Origin: Streptomyces sp. CB01635
Lineage (GTDB): Bacteria; Actinomycetota; Actinomycetes; Streptomycetales; Streptomycetaceae
Direction of reading: 5' to 3'
DNA length: 64,000 nt
Assembly: GCF_002803065.1 (NCBI RefSeq)
Contig: NZ_NNBL01000008.1
Coordinates: forward strand, 62,001-126,000
Notes under the pieces: generated by a model
Databases searched by the model: none
What the model was told of the DNA's origin: nothing
What the model saw: the letters and a program-made list of their open reading frames with translations, nothing else
Shown: in pieces, positions 51,703-59,781 of the stretch
Layout of the letters: each line of letters opens with the position of its first letter
Numbering within the stretch: the stretch's first letter is position 1
Position numbers and translations under genes: made by a program

Positions 51703-52646
51703 CGGGCGGCTCCAACGAGGTTCAGGCCGGTGGTGAGCAGTGTTTCGAGGTCGGCGAGGTCTGAGGGGGTCGGGTCGGTGAGGGGCGCACGGACCGGTCC
51801 GACCGGGCGGCCGCGCAGCCGGGCCGCCGCCTTGACCAGGGACACCGCATACCCGGGCCGCCGGTCGCGCAGCTCCACGAAGGGCACGTAGAAGTCGGCG
51901 AGCAGCGTGTCGACGCGGCTGTCGTCACCTGCCGACAGGGCCTGGAAGAAGGCGTTGGCGATCTCCGGGGCGAAGGCGTGGACAGCCGAGGAGTACGCAG
52001 GGATGCCGACCGTCGCATAGGCGCGGGCCTGGAGCTCGGCTGTCGGGGCGCCGTTGAAGAAGAGGAAGCCGTCGGGGGCGGCGAGGGTGCTGCGCTGGAG
52101 CCGGTCGAGGTCGCTGTGTCCGTCCTTGAGGCCGATGACGCCGGGGATCGCGGCGATCCGGCGCACGGTCTCCGCGTCGTACGTCACGTGGTCACGCTGG
52201 TAGGCGATGAGTGGCAGCCGGGTGCGGTCGGCGATCCGGTGGAGTTGCTCGACCAGCCCGTCCTGCGGGGCCTTGTTGAGGTAGTGCGGCAGGACGAGGA
52301 GCGCGTCGGCTCCGGCGTCCTCGGCGATACGGGCGAAGCGCAGTGCCTGGGCGTAGCCGTAGCCGGTACCGGCCACGACCGGGACGCGGCCCGCCGTCAC
52401 CTCCACGGCGGTCGCGACGACCTGGCCGTACTCGTCCTCGTCGAGCGCGCTGAACTCCCCCGTGCCGCAGGCCGGAAAGAGCGCGCCGGGGTTCGTCTCC
52501 AGTTGCCCGGCGAGATAGCTGCGAAAGCCGTCGAGGTCGAGCGATCCGTCGGCCTGGAAGCTGGTGAGCGGGAACGACAGCACGCCCTGGGCCATGCCGT
52601 CGCGCAGCCGCGCCGCAGTGCCGGCGAGGGGGGTCCGAGTCACCAT
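51699..52646 (-). CDS. kdgD: 5-dehydro-4-deoxyglucarate dehydratase
   Basis: A 315-residue member of the DHDPS/NAL class I aldolase family. The Schiff-base lysine is in GVIGLKDGHSDL (Lys174), the active-site tyrosine in PLIAYQRDHV (Tyr149) and the carboxylate-binding loop is ACGTGEFSAL. It dehydrates and decarboxylates the GudD product to 2-oxoglutarate semialdehyde. ATG 52646 follows GGAGA; upstream codons lack family similarity. It is first in the operon, facing the IclR gene. The 2-oxoglutarate semialdehyde dehydrogenase that completes the route is not in the window. Confidence 0.94.
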   Translation of the reverse strand: MVTRTPLAGTAARLRDGMAQGVLSFPLTSFQADGSLDLDGFRSYLAGQLETNPGALFPACGTGEFSALDEDEYGQVVATAVEVTAGRVPVVAGTGYGYAQALRFARIAEDAGADALLVLPHYLNKAPQDGLVEQLHRIADRTRLPLIAYQRDHVTYDAETVRRIAAIPGVIGLKDGHSDLDRLQRSTLAAPDGFLFFNGAPTAELQARAYATVGIPAYSSAVHAFAPEIANAFFQALSAGDDSRVDTLLADFYVPFVELRDRRPGYAVSLVKAAARLRGRPVGPVRAPLTDPTPSDLADLETLLTTGLNLVGAAR

Positions 52647-52789
52647 GCTGTCTCCGTATGTAGATGACGTTCGCACATGGGGATGGACAGTAGGCTCGGG
52701 AAACCACCCCGTCAATGGGTTCGAGCAAGGGATTCGGCATCAAGTGCAGGCGGGGACACGCAGGTCGGGACGGTACGTACGATCGACCC
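52647..52789. promoter_or_regulatory. Divergent promoter region of the glucarate operon and its IclR regulator
   Basis: The 143 bases between kdgD and the regulator gene. TACGAT lies a few bases before the regulator ATG, which has no ribosome site, so this transcript may be leaderless. An IclR operator is expected here but I could not define one. Confidence 0.45.
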
Positions 52790-53611
52790 ATGTCCGAATC
52801 TGTTGAGCCCGTGGCCCGGCCGTCCGAGTCCGGCGTGCGCGAGGTGAAGTCGGCCGCTCGCACGGTCGAACTGCTCGAACTCCTCGCCGACCGCGGCGAC
52901 CGGCCCGCCCGGCTGCAGGAACTCGCCGCCGAGTTGGGCGTCCCGCGCAGCTCCATGTACGCGCTGCTGCAGACCCTGATCGCACGCGGCTGGGTGCGCA
53001 CCGACGCCACCGGATCGCTCTACGGAATCGGCCTGCGCACATTGCTCACCGGCACCACCTATCTGGACACGGACCCCGTGGTCCGCGTGGTGCGCCCGTA
53101 CCTGGACGACGCCTCGGAGCAACTCGGCGAGACCATCCATCTGGCCCGCCTCGACGGCATGGACATCGCCTATCTCGCGACCCGCGAGTCGCACGAGTAT
53201 CTGCGCACCATCAGCCGAGTGGGGCGCTGGCTTCCCGCTCACGCGGGCGCACTCGGCAAGGCGCTACTGGCCGAACACCCGGACGCGGCGCTGCCCGACG
53301 CGCCGTACGAGGCACTGACGCCACGCACCCACACCACCCTGGCCGCGCTCGTCGCCGACCTCGCACAGGTCCGTGCCCGCGGCTACTCGATCGACCGTGA
53401 GGAGGGCGTCACCGGCATCGTCGGATTCGGCTTCGCGCTGCGCGTGAACGGCGAAGCGCCGGCGCACGACGCGATCAGCTGCTCGGTGCCGGTGGCACGG
53501 CTCACCGAGGAGCGCGAGCGGCGGATTGTGACCGTGATGCAGAAGGTGCGCGAGGAGATCGAGGCAAGACTGGCTCAGGGCACGGGCGCGGGCGGGGTCG
53601 ACTGGCGCTGA
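52790..53611 (+). CDS. IclR-family regulator of glucarate catabolism
   Basis: A 273-residue regulator from ATG 52790. The N-terminal winged helix contains RTVELLELLADRGDRPARLQ and AAELGVPRSSMYALLQTLIA; the effector domain shows ETIHLARLDGMDIAYLATRE, HAGALGKALLAEHP and EEGVTGIVGFGFALR. The family's DNA helix usually reads GLPKSTVHRLL, close to what is seen. Divergence from kdgD suggests that it represses or activates the hexarate operon in response to a pathway intermediate. Confidence 0.93.
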   Translation: MSESVEPVARPSESGVREVKSAARTVELLELLADRGDRPARLQELAAELGVPRSSMYALLQTLIARGWVRTDATGSLYGIGLRTLLTGTTYLDTDPVVRVVRPYLDDASEQLGETIHLARLDGMDIAYLATRESHEYLRTISRVGRWLPAHAGALGKALLAEHPDAALPDAPYEALTPRTHTTLAALVADLAQVRARGYSIDREEGVTGIVGFGFALRVNGEAPAHDAISCSVPVARLTEERERRIVTVMQKVREEIEARLAQGTGAGGVDWR

Positions 53612-54097
53612 GCCCCCGGTCTCGACGAGCGCTTCGGAGGTTCGCGGGCTGTTCTTCACCGTCGCCCGATTTCACTCGCCCGGCCCGCCCGCTGGGAGCA
53701 GGCTGCGGCCGCGTCACCAATCCGCCCCGCAGTCCGCGTTCAGCCCGGGGACCTCCTCCCCCGAGCGGCCGGAATGGCCTCGTCCTCGTCCCCGCTCGCC
53801 CGCGACGCGCAGCGGGTAGCCGAACCCGAGACCGTGTCCGACCGGGAAGCACCCTGATGTTCACCGGCGATTCGATCACCGACTACCCGCGGCTGGAGAG
53901 CGGGCCATGGTGTCGGTGGCATATCAGAGATTGTCGGTCCGATGTCGGTGGGAGCCGGCACCTTTCGAGAGGTCCAGCCGGGGGCCGTCCATCCGGCTGA
54001 CCCACACCCGTGTCTACGAGGGACTGCGTCCCCGGGCAACCTCCTGCCCAAATGCCTTTCCCACGCAGGCTGTTGCCTCCGATTGCCCTGTGCGAGG
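53612..54097. other. Stretch with a hydrolase relic
   Basis: No intact gene. At 53857-53910 the phrase MFTGDSITDYPRLESGPW is the start of an SGNH/GDSL hydrolase (GDSIT block with its serine); the rest of that gene is missing. Confidence 0.5.
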
Positions 54098-55153
54098 ATG
54101 ATCGCTTCTTTCACGGGGCGGCCGAAGGGGCGGAAGTTGAAGCGGAGATCGCTGTTGCGAGCAGTGGTGACCACTGGACTGACGGCGGCAAGCGGCGCGG
54201 CCACAGTGCGGTCAGCGGCCGCCGCCACGGACTACCTGATCGTTGTCGTCGAACAGGCCGCCAACCAGATCCAGCGCTTCAGCAACGGCACGACCGACTG
54301 GAACGGCTCCCCCGAGTGGTACTGGAGCGCGCCGAGCACGGATACCTGGAAGTATCTGGCCGACGCCAAACGCCGGCTCACGGCCAACTGGGACGACGTC
54401 CTGGTGTGCTGCGCGAACGGCACAGCGAGTACGGGTGGACGCGCCGCCATGGTCCGCGAGAGTGACAAGGCAGTCGTCTGGACGGCGGTCGTGCCGGGCA
54501 ATCCTCACTCGGTCGAGCGGATCGACGGACACGGCGCGATCGTCACCGCCTCCGCCAAGCAGAGGGCCACCGGCGACAACTACGAGGCTGGCGGCGGCAT
54601 CAACCTTTTCGTACCCACCAGTCACGGCGGCCTGCCGCCGACCTCGTTCGCCGACACCATCAGCACCGGTTTCCCCGGTGCCCACGGCGTGCTGTGGGAC
54701 GACGCCAACGAATGCCTGCTGGCAATCGGCGACAACGAGCTGCGCGCCTACCGCCTGGTGACGAACAGCAGCGGCATCATCACCGGCCTCTCACAGGTGT
54801 CGACGCTGGCCTTCAGCGGCACGGGGCACGACCTGCAGCCGGACTACGCCTCCTCCGACATCCTGTACACCGTGGGCGGCGACGCCGGCAATCCCGACCA
54901 CGGGATATGGAAGACCCGTCTCATATACAACAACGCCACCGGTACGTGGTCCTTCGCCGCTCCGGCCAGGCTGTACGACTGGTACTTCACGAAGTCCTTC
55001 AGCAGGCTCCCCGACGGGACGGAATTCTGGGTCGACGCCACCAGCGCGGCGACCTGGTGGAACGACACGGTCGGCTTCTCCGGCCGGGCCGATTCGGTCC
55101 GATCCGGAGCAAAGTTCTACAAGGCTCGCTTCTGGTCCCACGTCCTCTCTTGA
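54098..55153 (+). CDS. Tat-exported protein, possibly DUF6528 beta-propeller
   Basis: About 351 residues from ATG 54098; a TTG at 54137 just before the twin arginines is an alternative. The signal is KRRSLLRAVVTTGLTAASGA followed by AAAATDY, a twin-arginine type. The mature part is rich in Trp, Gly, Asp and Asn in repeated strands (QAANQIQRFSNGTTDWNGSP, DDVLVCCANGTASTGGRAAM, FPGAHGVLWDDANECLLAIG, TGHDLQPDYASSDILYTVGG). This resembles a beta-propeller of the DUF6528 type. Secreted, soluble, cysteine-poor. A role in extracellular binding or polymer handling is only inferred from its form. Confidence 0.75.
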   Translation: MIASFTGRPKGRKLKRRSLLRAVVTTGLTAASGAATVRSAAAATDYLIVVVEQAANQIQRFSNGTTDWNGSPEWYWSAPSTDTWKYLADAKRRLTANWDDVLVCCANGTASTGGRAAMVRESDKAVVWTAVVPGNPHSVERIDGHGAIVTASAKQRATGDNYEAGGGINLFVPTSHGGLPPTSFADTISTGFPGAHGVLWDDANECLLAIGDNELRAYRLVTNSSGIITGLSQVSTLAFSGTGHDLQPDYASSDILYTVGGDAGNPDHGIWKTRLIYNNATGTWSFAAPARLYDWYFTKSFSRLPDGTEFWVDATSAATWWNDTVGFSGRADSVRSGAKFYKARFWSHVLS

Positions 55154-55469
55154 ACCGAACCGTCTGCAGCGGTTCTTGAACCGTCTGCAACGGTGAACTC
55201 GACGGCCAAGAGAACGCCGCGCTCGCCCTTTCGCTCCTTTTCACGTGCGGGTACACGGATGCCCCGGGCGCTCGATCGGCCCGAGCCGGCGCACGCGTCC
55301 TCGCCGCTCGTCGCCATGTCGGCCTGGCAGGGCGCCATCTCCAGTACGCAGGCGCACAGGAGATGTTCACGAGTACGAAGGGCGCACCATGTTCTGGCAG
55401 CCCCAGCGGGCTACCTCAACCACGCCTTCCTTTCGGATCACTCTTCCGAGCGCGCCACAGGTTCCCGCG
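55154..55469. other. Gene-free stretch
   Basis: It contains a direct repeat GAACCGTCTGCA...GAACCGTCTGCA just after the previous stop (near 55155-55190) and otherwise no recognisable gene. Confidence 0.4.
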
Positions 55470-55625
55470 ATGACTGAACTCGGCGCCGTCGCCTGGCCAC
55501 CTGTCCCGATCAGGACCGAACGGCTCGTGCTCCGCGAGTCCGAGGCCCGGGGCCGTGCGGCGTTCATCGTGCTGTTCACCTCGCCGGAAGGTGGGCACCT
55601 ACCTGGGCGGCCCTCGACCGCGTGA
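55470..55625 (+). pseudogene. GNAT acetyltransferase, N-terminal fragment
   Basis: WPPVPIRTERLVLRESEARG and RAAFIVLFTSPE are the first strand and helix of a RimJ/RimL-type GNAT. One frame further, VGTYLGGPRPRD would continue it, so a shift lies near 55595. The acetyl-CoA site is missing. Confidence 0.6.
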
Positions 55626-55669
55626 TGTTCCGGGTCCGTCACGCACCTGCGTGACGGACCCGGAACATC
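55624..55669. terminator. Perfect 22-bp inverted repeat with 2-base loop
   Basis: Arms 55624-55645 and 55648-55669 are exact complements (GATGTTCCGGGTCCGTCACG... and reverse). It closes the preceding region and insulates the permease promoter. Confidence 0.75.
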
Positions 55670-55802
55670 CCCCATCGTCATGCCGGCCTACAGCACCTGA
55701 CAGAACGCGACTTCCCGCCTATGAGCGGCATCCCGCCACGGAGAGGAGTCACTAACGGAGCGGACACGGCGGTGACACCCGGCAGAAACGGGTGGTCCCT
55801 AA

Positions 55803-55822
55803 TTTCTGTCGCACGACAGGAA
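55803..55822. promoter_or_regulatory. Probable TetR operator at the permease gene
   Basis: TTTCTGTCGCACGACAGGAA, with arms around a central CA, matches the perfect palindrome at 58255-58274 at all but one outer position. It lies 36 bases before the permease ATG. Confidence 0.75.
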
Positions 55823-55858
55823 CTCCGCAGGATCACGCCTCCGCGACAGGGGACCGCC

Positions 55859-57430
55859 ATGACCGTGACCACCGACTCCACCACACCACCTCCCCCTCCG
55901 TCGGCCGGCGTCACGGACGACGGCACGCTGGCCACCTTCGGCTACCGCCAGGAGCTGCGGCGGCAGATGGGGCGGTACGCGTCCTTCGCCGCCGGGTTCT
56001 CCTTCATCTCCGTCCTGACCACGGTCTTCCAGTTCTTCTCCCTGGGCTACTCCTTCGGCGGGCCGCTGTTCCTGTGGACCTGGCCCGCCGTGCTCATCGG
56101 CCAACTGCTGGTCGCCGCGTGCTTCGCCGAACTCGCCGCCCGTTACCCCATCTCCGGGGCGATCTTCCAGTGGTCGACCCGGCTGAGCCGCCCGGCCTTC
56201 GGCTGGTTCACAGGCTGGATCATGGTGATCGGTCAGGTGGTCGTGGTCGCCGCCGCGGCACTCGCACTGCAGGTCGTTCTGCCCCCGATCTGGTCCGGAT
56301 TCCAGCTCGTCGGCGGCGACCCGGCGCCCACCACAGCGACCGGGGCGGCCAACGCCGCCCTTCTGGCTCTCGTCCTGCTGGCGCTGACCACGGCCGTCAA
56401 CGTGCTCGACAACCGCGTCATGTCGGCCGTCAACCGGATCGGCGTCACCGCCGAGATCATCGGCGCGATCCTCATCGTCGTACTGCTGTTCACCCACGTC
56501 GAGCGCGGTGCCGGAGTGGCCCTGAAGACGGGCGGCCAGGACGGCACGGTGGCGGCGCTGCTGGTGGGCTCGTTCACCGCGGCATACGTCCTCATCGGCT
56601 TCGACAGTGCGGGCGAGATGAGTGAGGAGACCCGTAACCCACGTCGCACCGCTCCCCGCACCATCCTCAGCGCCCTCGCCACGGCGGGTGCCCTGGGCGG
56701 CCTGCTGCTGCTCGGCGGTCTCCTCGCAGCACCCAGCCTCTCCGACGGCCACCTCGCCACCGAGGGGTTGAGCTACGTACTCACCAGCAGTCTGGGCGAC
56801 GGGGTGGGCAAGGTCCTTCTCGCGGACGTGGCGGTGGCCGTCTCCGTGGCCACGCTCGCCATCCAGACCGCCGGAAGCCGGATGCTCTTCTCGATGGCGC
56901 GCGACGGGATGCTTCCCTTCTCCGCACGGCTGGCGAAGGTGTCGCCGCGCACGGGCATGCCCTTCGTCCCGGCGCTGGTGGTGGGCGGGCTGGCCGCGGC
57001 GCTCGCGCTGCTCAACCTTGCCTCCCCGGAGGCGTTCGTGGCCATCGGCACCACGTGCATCGCGATGCTGTATCTCGCGTACCTCGGGGTGACTGCGCCG
57101 ATGCTGCTCCGCCGGCTCAAGGGCCAGTGGCCCACGACGGATTCCGGGGACCGTGACGAGCTGGGCAGGCCACTGTTCTCCCTCGGCCGCTGGGGTCTGC
57201 CCGTCAACGCGCTCGCGGTCGTCTACGGGCTGTTCATGACGGTCAATCTGTCCTGGCCTCGCGCGCAGGTGTACGACCCGGCAGGGGGCCACTGGTACTT
57301 CCAGTGGTTCACCGTCCTGTTCGTCGGCGCCACAGTGGCCGCCGGTGCGGTGTACCGGAGCCGCGCAGGAGTTGCCCCAGCGGCCAAGGGTCCTGGACGC
57401 AAGGAGCCGGCCGAGGCCGTACGTATCTGA
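55859..57430 (+). CDS. APC-superfamily permease of the urea/guanidine locus
   Basis: A 523-residue permease from ATG 55859 with 12 helices. Marks are the N-terminal LATFGYRQELRRQMGRYASF, the unwound first helix region FAAGFSFISVLTTVFQFFSL, and the loop AARYPISGAIFQWSTRLSRP, plus FDSAGEMSEETRNPRRTAPR in the conserved E-T-x-N-P-R position. This is the amino-acid/choline transporter subgroup that accompanies urea-carboxylase genes and in other bacteria imports guanidine or related cations. The TetR operator in front couples it to the catabolic genes across the divergently placed regulator gene. Confidence 0.9.
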   Translation: MTVTTDSTTPPPPPSAGVTDDGTLATFGYRQELRRQMGRYASFAAGFSFISVLTTVFQFFSLGYSFGGPLFLWTWPAVLIGQLLVAACFAELAARYPISGAIFQWSTRLSRPAFGWFTGWIMVIGQVVVVAAAALALQVVLPPIWSGFQLVGGDPAPTTATGAANAALLALVLLALTTAVNVLDNRVMSAVNRIGVTAEIIGAILIVVLLFTHVERGAGVALKTGGQDGTVAALLVGSFTAAYVLIGFDSAGEMSEETRNPRRTAPRTILSALATAGALGGLLLLGGLLAAPSLSDGHLATEGLSYVLTSSLGDGVGKVLLADVAVAVSVATLAIQTAGSRMLFSMARDGMLPFSARLAKVSPRTGMPFVPALVVGGLAAALALLNLASPEAFVAIGTTCIAMLYLAYLGVTAPMLLRRLKGQWPTTDSGDRDELGRPLFSLGRWGLPVNALAVVYGLFMTVNLSWPRAQVYDPAGGHWYFQWFTVLFVGATVAAGAVYRSRAGVAPAAKGPGRKEPAEAVRI

Positions 57431-57457
57431 GCGGTCACACGCCCGGCCGCGTCGTCA

Positions 57458-58141
57458 TCACTGCGCCGCGAGGAGCTGTTGCCCCTCGCGGCGCAGCCGT
57501 GCCAGGGAGCGCTGCGGCACCCCCGCAATCCGCAGTGCCGCGTCGGCCGTCGCCACTGCGAGGGCCGACGCGTCGCGGGCGGGGTCGGCACGCCGGATGA
57601 GGATCACGCTTTCGGTGAGGCCGAAGAGGAGGTCTGTTCGGAGCGCCAGCTCCTCGACGCCGAGCGCCGCGCCGGGCTCCGTGCCCGACAGCAACTCCCC
57701 GTAGGACGCCTTCAGTTCGGTTCGTACCTGGTGGAAGACGCCAAATCGTTCCGTCTGCACCTCGGGCTGAAGGTACAGGGCCCCGAGGTTGTGCGGGCCA
57801 CGGCACAGCAGCGTGACGTCGGAGTGGCACAGGGCCCACAGCCTCGCCTCGGCGGCTGTTCCTGTACGGGCCACCAGGTCGCGGGCGATTTCCAGCGAGG
57901 GGCGGACGGTCCCTTCGAGCAGTGCCGCGAGGATCGCTTCCTTGCCGTCGAAGTAGTGGTAGAGCGACGCCTGTCGCAGGCCGGCCCGCTCGGCGACCGC
58001 CCGGGTGGAGGTCGCGGTGTAGCCGTGCGTGGTGAACAGCTCGGCCGCGGCGGCCAGAACCTCTTCGCGCGGCTCCAGCCCGCTGGCGGGACGCTCCTGG
58101 GCGCGCGGGCGGCCGACTTTTCTGGTGGTGGGCGGGCTCAC
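57458..58141 (-). CDS. TetR/AcrR-family regulator
   Basis: A 227-residue regulator. The N-terminal HTH is EEVLAAAAELFTTHGYTATS and TRAVAERAGLRQASLYHYFD, followed by KEAILAALLEGTV. The C-terminal helices (ALYLQPEVQTERFGVFHQVR, TDLLFGLTESVILI) form the ligand and dimer domain. GTG 58141 is the only start available and lies directly on GGAG. It sits between the permease and the DUF1989 gene on the opposite strand. The two shared palindromes flank its gene, so it probably represses both flanking operons and itself until the nitrogen compound or a derivative is present. Confidence 0.92.
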   Translation of the reverse strand: MSPPTTRKVGRPRAQERPASGLEPREEVLAAAAELFTTHGYTATSTRAVAERAGLRQASLYHYFDGKEAILAALLEGTVRPSLEIARDLVARTGTAAEARLWALCHSDVTLLCRGPHNLGALYLQPEVQTERFGVFHQVRTELKASYGELLSGTEPGAALGVEELALRTDLLFGLTESVILIRRADPARDASALAVATADAALRIAGVPQRSLARLRREGQQLLAAQ

Positions 58142-58254
58142 TCCGTGATCCTCGCACAGGCCCGCGAGATCCCCGCGGGCCGAGCTGCCGAAGTGAGATG
58201 CCGGTTACCGCGCCGAAATGCCCGGGCAATGGCCCCGACTTGGCCTGAGCCTAA

Positions 58255-58274
58255 TTTCTGTCGCACGACAGAAA
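58255..58274. promoter_or_regulatory. Perfect palindromic operator of the carboxylase operon
   Basis: TTTCTGTCGCACGACAGAAA consists of 9-base arms around CA. It lies between the TetR GTG (58141) and the DUF1989 GTG (58299), 24 bases before the latter, and can serve both promoters. Confidence 0.82.
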
Positions 58275-58298
58275 TAGCGTCGAGCCGGAGGTTCAACC

Positions 58299-59141
58299 GT
58301 GGCGACAGCTTCAGAGACAGCGTCGGCCTATGGTGCCCGCGATCACGCCCGCGCCCAGGACGGCACACAGTGCGACACCATGCCCGTACTCCCGGCGAGC
58401 AGTTGGCCGACGCCCCCCGAGGGCATCGCCGCCGAGGATCTCGTGTGGGCCGAGACCGTGGCAGGCGGCAACTACACCCATAAGGTCCTGGCCCGTGGCA
58501 CCGAGTTGCGCCTGACCGACCTCACCGGCGACGCGTGTGCACACGTCCTGCTGTACAGCGCCGACCGCCCCTGGGAGCGGCTGAACGCGGCCGACACGGT
58601 CAAGGTGTTCTGGAACGCCTACCTCGGCGAGGGACATCTGCTCCTGTCCGACCAGGGCCGGGTTCTCGCCTCCGTCACCGAGGACGCCTCCGGCCGGCAC
58701 GACGCCCTCAGCGGCACCTCCGCCCTCGTCCGCAACACCGAACGGTACGGGGACGGAACTCCCCAATCGGCCACCCCGGCCGGACGTGAGCTGTTCAAAC
58801 TCGCCGCCCTCAAGAACGGCCTCGGCCCGCGGGACATCCCGCCGTCCGTCTCCTTCTTCCAGGGCGTACGGGTCAGCGAGGACGGCACCGCCTGCTTCAC
58901 CGGCTCCGCGGGAGCCGGCACGTCCGTCACGCTGCGCGCCGAGCAACCGCTGACCGTACTCATCGCCAACGTCCCCCACCCACTGGACCCGCGGCCCGCG
59001 TACATCTGCGGACCGCTTGAGGTCCTCGCGTACCGGGCCGCACCGACCGCCCCCGGCGACGCACTGTGGGACGCCACGCCGGAGGGCCGCCGTGCCTTCC
59101 TCAACACCGCCGAGCACCTCAACGCCAGGGGGATCGCATGA
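58299..59141 (+). CDS. DUF1989 protein, urea-carboxylase-associated protein 1 (carboxyguanidine deiminase subunit-like)
   Basis: A 280-residue protein from GTG 58299 behind GGAGG. The DUF1989 body is seen in GTELRLTDLTGDACAHVLLY, VFWNAYLGEGHLLLSDQGRV, PPSVSFFQGVRVSEDG and CGPLEVLAYRA. These proteins were first named from their neighbourhood to urea carboxylase (UAAP1). In guanidine-degrading bacteria the two DUF1989 subunits form carboxyguanidine deiminase, which releases ammonia to give allophanate. Its stop overlaps the next ATG, so subunits 1 and 2 are made together. The His-Cys metal pattern in RHDALSG and ICGPLEV fits the family. Confidence 0.92.
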   Translation: MATASETASAYGARDHARAQDGTQCDTMPVLPASSWPTPPEGIAAEDLVWAETVAGGNYTHKVLARGTELRLTDLTGDACAHVLLYSADRPWERLNAADTVKVFWNAYLGEGHLLLSDQGRVLASVTEDASGRHDALSGTSALVRNTERYGDGTPQSATPAGRELFKLAALKNGLGPRDIPPSVSFFQGVRVSEDGTACFTGSAGAGTSVTLRAEQPLTVLIANVPHPLDPRPAYICGPLEVLAYRAAPTAPGDALWDATPEGRRAFLNTAEHLNARGIA

Positions 59142-59776
59142 CCGTCACCACCGCCCCTGCGGGCCACGTCGTCTGCGACCGGACCGTCCCCGCCTGCTCC
59201 GCCTGGTCCGCCGTCGTACGCACGGGTCAGCTGCTGACCATCACCGACCTGTACGGGAACCAGGCCGCGGACTTCCTCGTCTACGACGCCCATGACACCT
59301 CCGTGCGCTACAGCGCCCCCGACACCATCCAGGCCCAGGGCAACATCTTCCTGACCACCGGCTCGTTGCTGCTGTCCAACGAGCACACCCCGCTGATGAC
59401 CGTCGTCGAGGACACCTGCGGTCGGCACGACACCGTGGGCGGCGCCTGCTCCAAGGAGTCCAACACCCTCCGCTACGGACACCACACCTGGTCTCAGCAC
59501 GCCTGCGTGGAGAACTTCCTCGCCGAGGGCAGCAAGCACGGACTGGACAAGCGCGATCTGGTCTCCAACATCAACTGGTACATGAACGTGCCGGTCGAGA
59601 CGGACGGCACCCTCGGCATCGTCGACGGCATCTCGGCCCCGGGCCTCAAAGTCGTACTACGCGCCGAGACCGACGTCATCGCGCTGCTGTCCAACTGCCC
59701 GCAGATCAACAACCCCTGCAACGGATTCCACCCGAGCGCCCTGCAGACGACGATCACCGAGCCGGACGAGAGCTGA
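59138..59776 (+). CDS. DUF1989 protein, urea-carboxylase-associated protein 2 (carboxyguanidine deiminase subunit-like)
   Basis: A 212-residue partner of the preceding protein. Blocks are LLTITDLYGNQAADFLVYDA, RYSAPDTIQAQGNIFLTTGS, VVEDTCGRHDTVGGACSKES and NINWYMNVPVETDGTLGIVD, ending with CPQINNPCNGFHPSALQTTI. The cysteines in TCGRHD and GGACS and the terminal NPCN block are the metal/catalytic marks. ATG 59138 overlaps the previous stop. Six bases separate it from the carboxylase gene. Confidence 0.93.
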   Translation: MTVTTAPAGHVVCDRTVPACSAWSAVVRTGQLLTITDLYGNQAADFLVYDAHDTSVRYSAPDTIQAQGNIFLTTGSLLLSNEHTPLMTVVEDTCGRHDTVGGACSKESNTLRYGHHTWSQHACVENFLAEGSKHGLDKRDLVSNINWYMNVPVETDGTLGIVDGISAPGLKVVLRAETDVIALLSNCPQINNPCNGFHPSALQTTITEPDES

Positions 59777-59781
59777 AACCC

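Noticed and set aside
55680-55860. Guanidine-type riboswitch before the permease
   Set aside because: I could not find the conserved stems by eye; only the TetR-type palindrome is clear.
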